Source: Paralithodes platypus
Lineage: Eukaryota > Arthropoda > Malacostraca > Decapoda > Lithodidae
Direction: 5' to 3'
Length of the DNA: 64,000 nucleotides
NCBI GenBank assembly: GCA_032716605.1
Contig: CM064552.1
Coordinates: 15,826,525-15,890,524 of the forward strand
Positions 63,640 to 64,000 of the stretch are shown here, piece by piece (within the stretch, counting starts at the first letter, position 1; the number at the start of each line of letters is the position of its first letter). The notes beneath the pieces are model-generated. The model had not been told where the DNA came from. It saw only the letters and a program-made list of their open reading frames with translations, and made no database searches. The position numbers and the translations under genes are program-made.

Positions 63640-64000
63640 CCCACATATACACGTACACAAATAATAGCCGACTGCAATAAAAGGGACATTAGTACTTTAT
63701 TTTCAAATTATACGATTACAATGTTTTATCAAGTCTGATATATCCTGATTCCTCCTTCCTTCGTTCTAGGTACTGTTGCCCACATGAGTACTGTTCCTCC
63801 CCGTGATCTTATACATAGACATATAATATGCATGGTTGAATTACGAGTGTAGTTTCTAATGCAGTGGTAACTCATCTGATACTTAGAAGAAACCACAATA
63901 ACAAATCATTCATACTATTTTACTCCCATATATAAGATCACGACGAGGAAGATAATATACAGGCAGAACAGTGAATAGTCAATCCTTTCCTAATTATTCA
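63640..64000. other. AT-rich spacer with a short inverted pair, nothing coding
   Basis: CCCGTGATCTTATACATAGA (about 63800) and CATATATAAGATCACGACG (about 63930) are inverted, possibly the ends of a small fold-back element of about 150 bp. Confidence 0.4.

Overview
This window reads as non-genic DNA from an animal genome with very high microsatellite content. It most resembles a decapod crustacean: long (CA)n, (GA)n, (AT)n, (AAT)n, (ATCT)n and (ACT)n tracts lie every 1-2 kb, AT-rich spacer is common, and there are two metazoan non-LTR retrotransposons and dense miniature elements. The assignment to a taxon is inference. I found no host gene that I can defend; the few GC-richer islands (about 33.5-34.1 kb, 43.0-43.25 kb, 52.1-52.4 kb) are listed as weak candidates. 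Most long open frames are translations of tandem repeats.

The main structure is a mosaic of nested short fold-back (MITE-like) elements that begin and end at TTAA. I separate these families by eye. A (about 330-450 bp, 21 complete or partial copies) and B (about 350-400 bp, 6 copies) share a core with a direct repeat GCGAGC-N4-GCGAGC and two small adjacent hairpins. C and D (about 210 bp, about 28 copies including fragments) are related palindromes with TTAACCCYTT ends. E, F, H and I (about 215-235 bp) are rarer fold-backs. Several elements sit inside others at a TTAA, so interrupted copies serve as empty sites that confirm TTAA duplication. Four A/B insertions use the TTAA at the midpoint of a C or D element.

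Layout. 0-3.2 kb: trinucleotide and CA/CT repeats, A1 with a 66-bp perfect palindrome, a 30-bp array and a 21-unit 26-bp array. 3.2-9.1 kb: A2, B1 nested in C1, CT-rich degenerate repeats, C2, C3, A3, I1, I2. 9.1-12.3 kb: B2, then a 5'-truncated, frameshifted APE-type LINE with a poly(A) tail. 12.6-16.1 kb: a second, broken retroelement on the minus strand (Cys-rich N-terminus, reverse transcriptase, C-terminal restriction-like endonuclease). 16-23 kb: SINE fragments, a LINE 3' tail, a composite repeat with embedded microsatellites, B3/A4/A5, and I3 interrupted by C4. 23.1-25.8 kb: A6, a 69-unit 25-bp array, B4. 25.8-32.2 kb: A7, A8 nested in D, further D copies, H, A9, C nested in D, and a 17-bp array with a 221-bp higher-order repeat. 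32.2-39.1 kb: D, a GC-richer island, B5, F, E and A copies, and a 47-bp array that grew inside a D element. 39-48 kb: a tiny SINE with an 11-bp target duplication, a LINE 3' end, a second minisatellite grown inside D copies, A14-A17, and a 63-bp array split by a SINE. 48-64 kb: pyrimidine-rich degenerate repeats, GTT-rich repeats, E1/A18/C9, TCC-rich tracts, B6, A19, D copies, C8/C10 and A20.

No pathway or operon can be assigned. The story is evolutionary: waves of miniature elements inserted into each other at TTAA, then tandem amplification inside them. The two retrotransposons are dead copies. The A/B/C/D miniatures carry no transposase, so they would depend on one encoded elsewhere; the TTAA target suggests a piggyBac-type enzyme, but this is inferred from the target site only.
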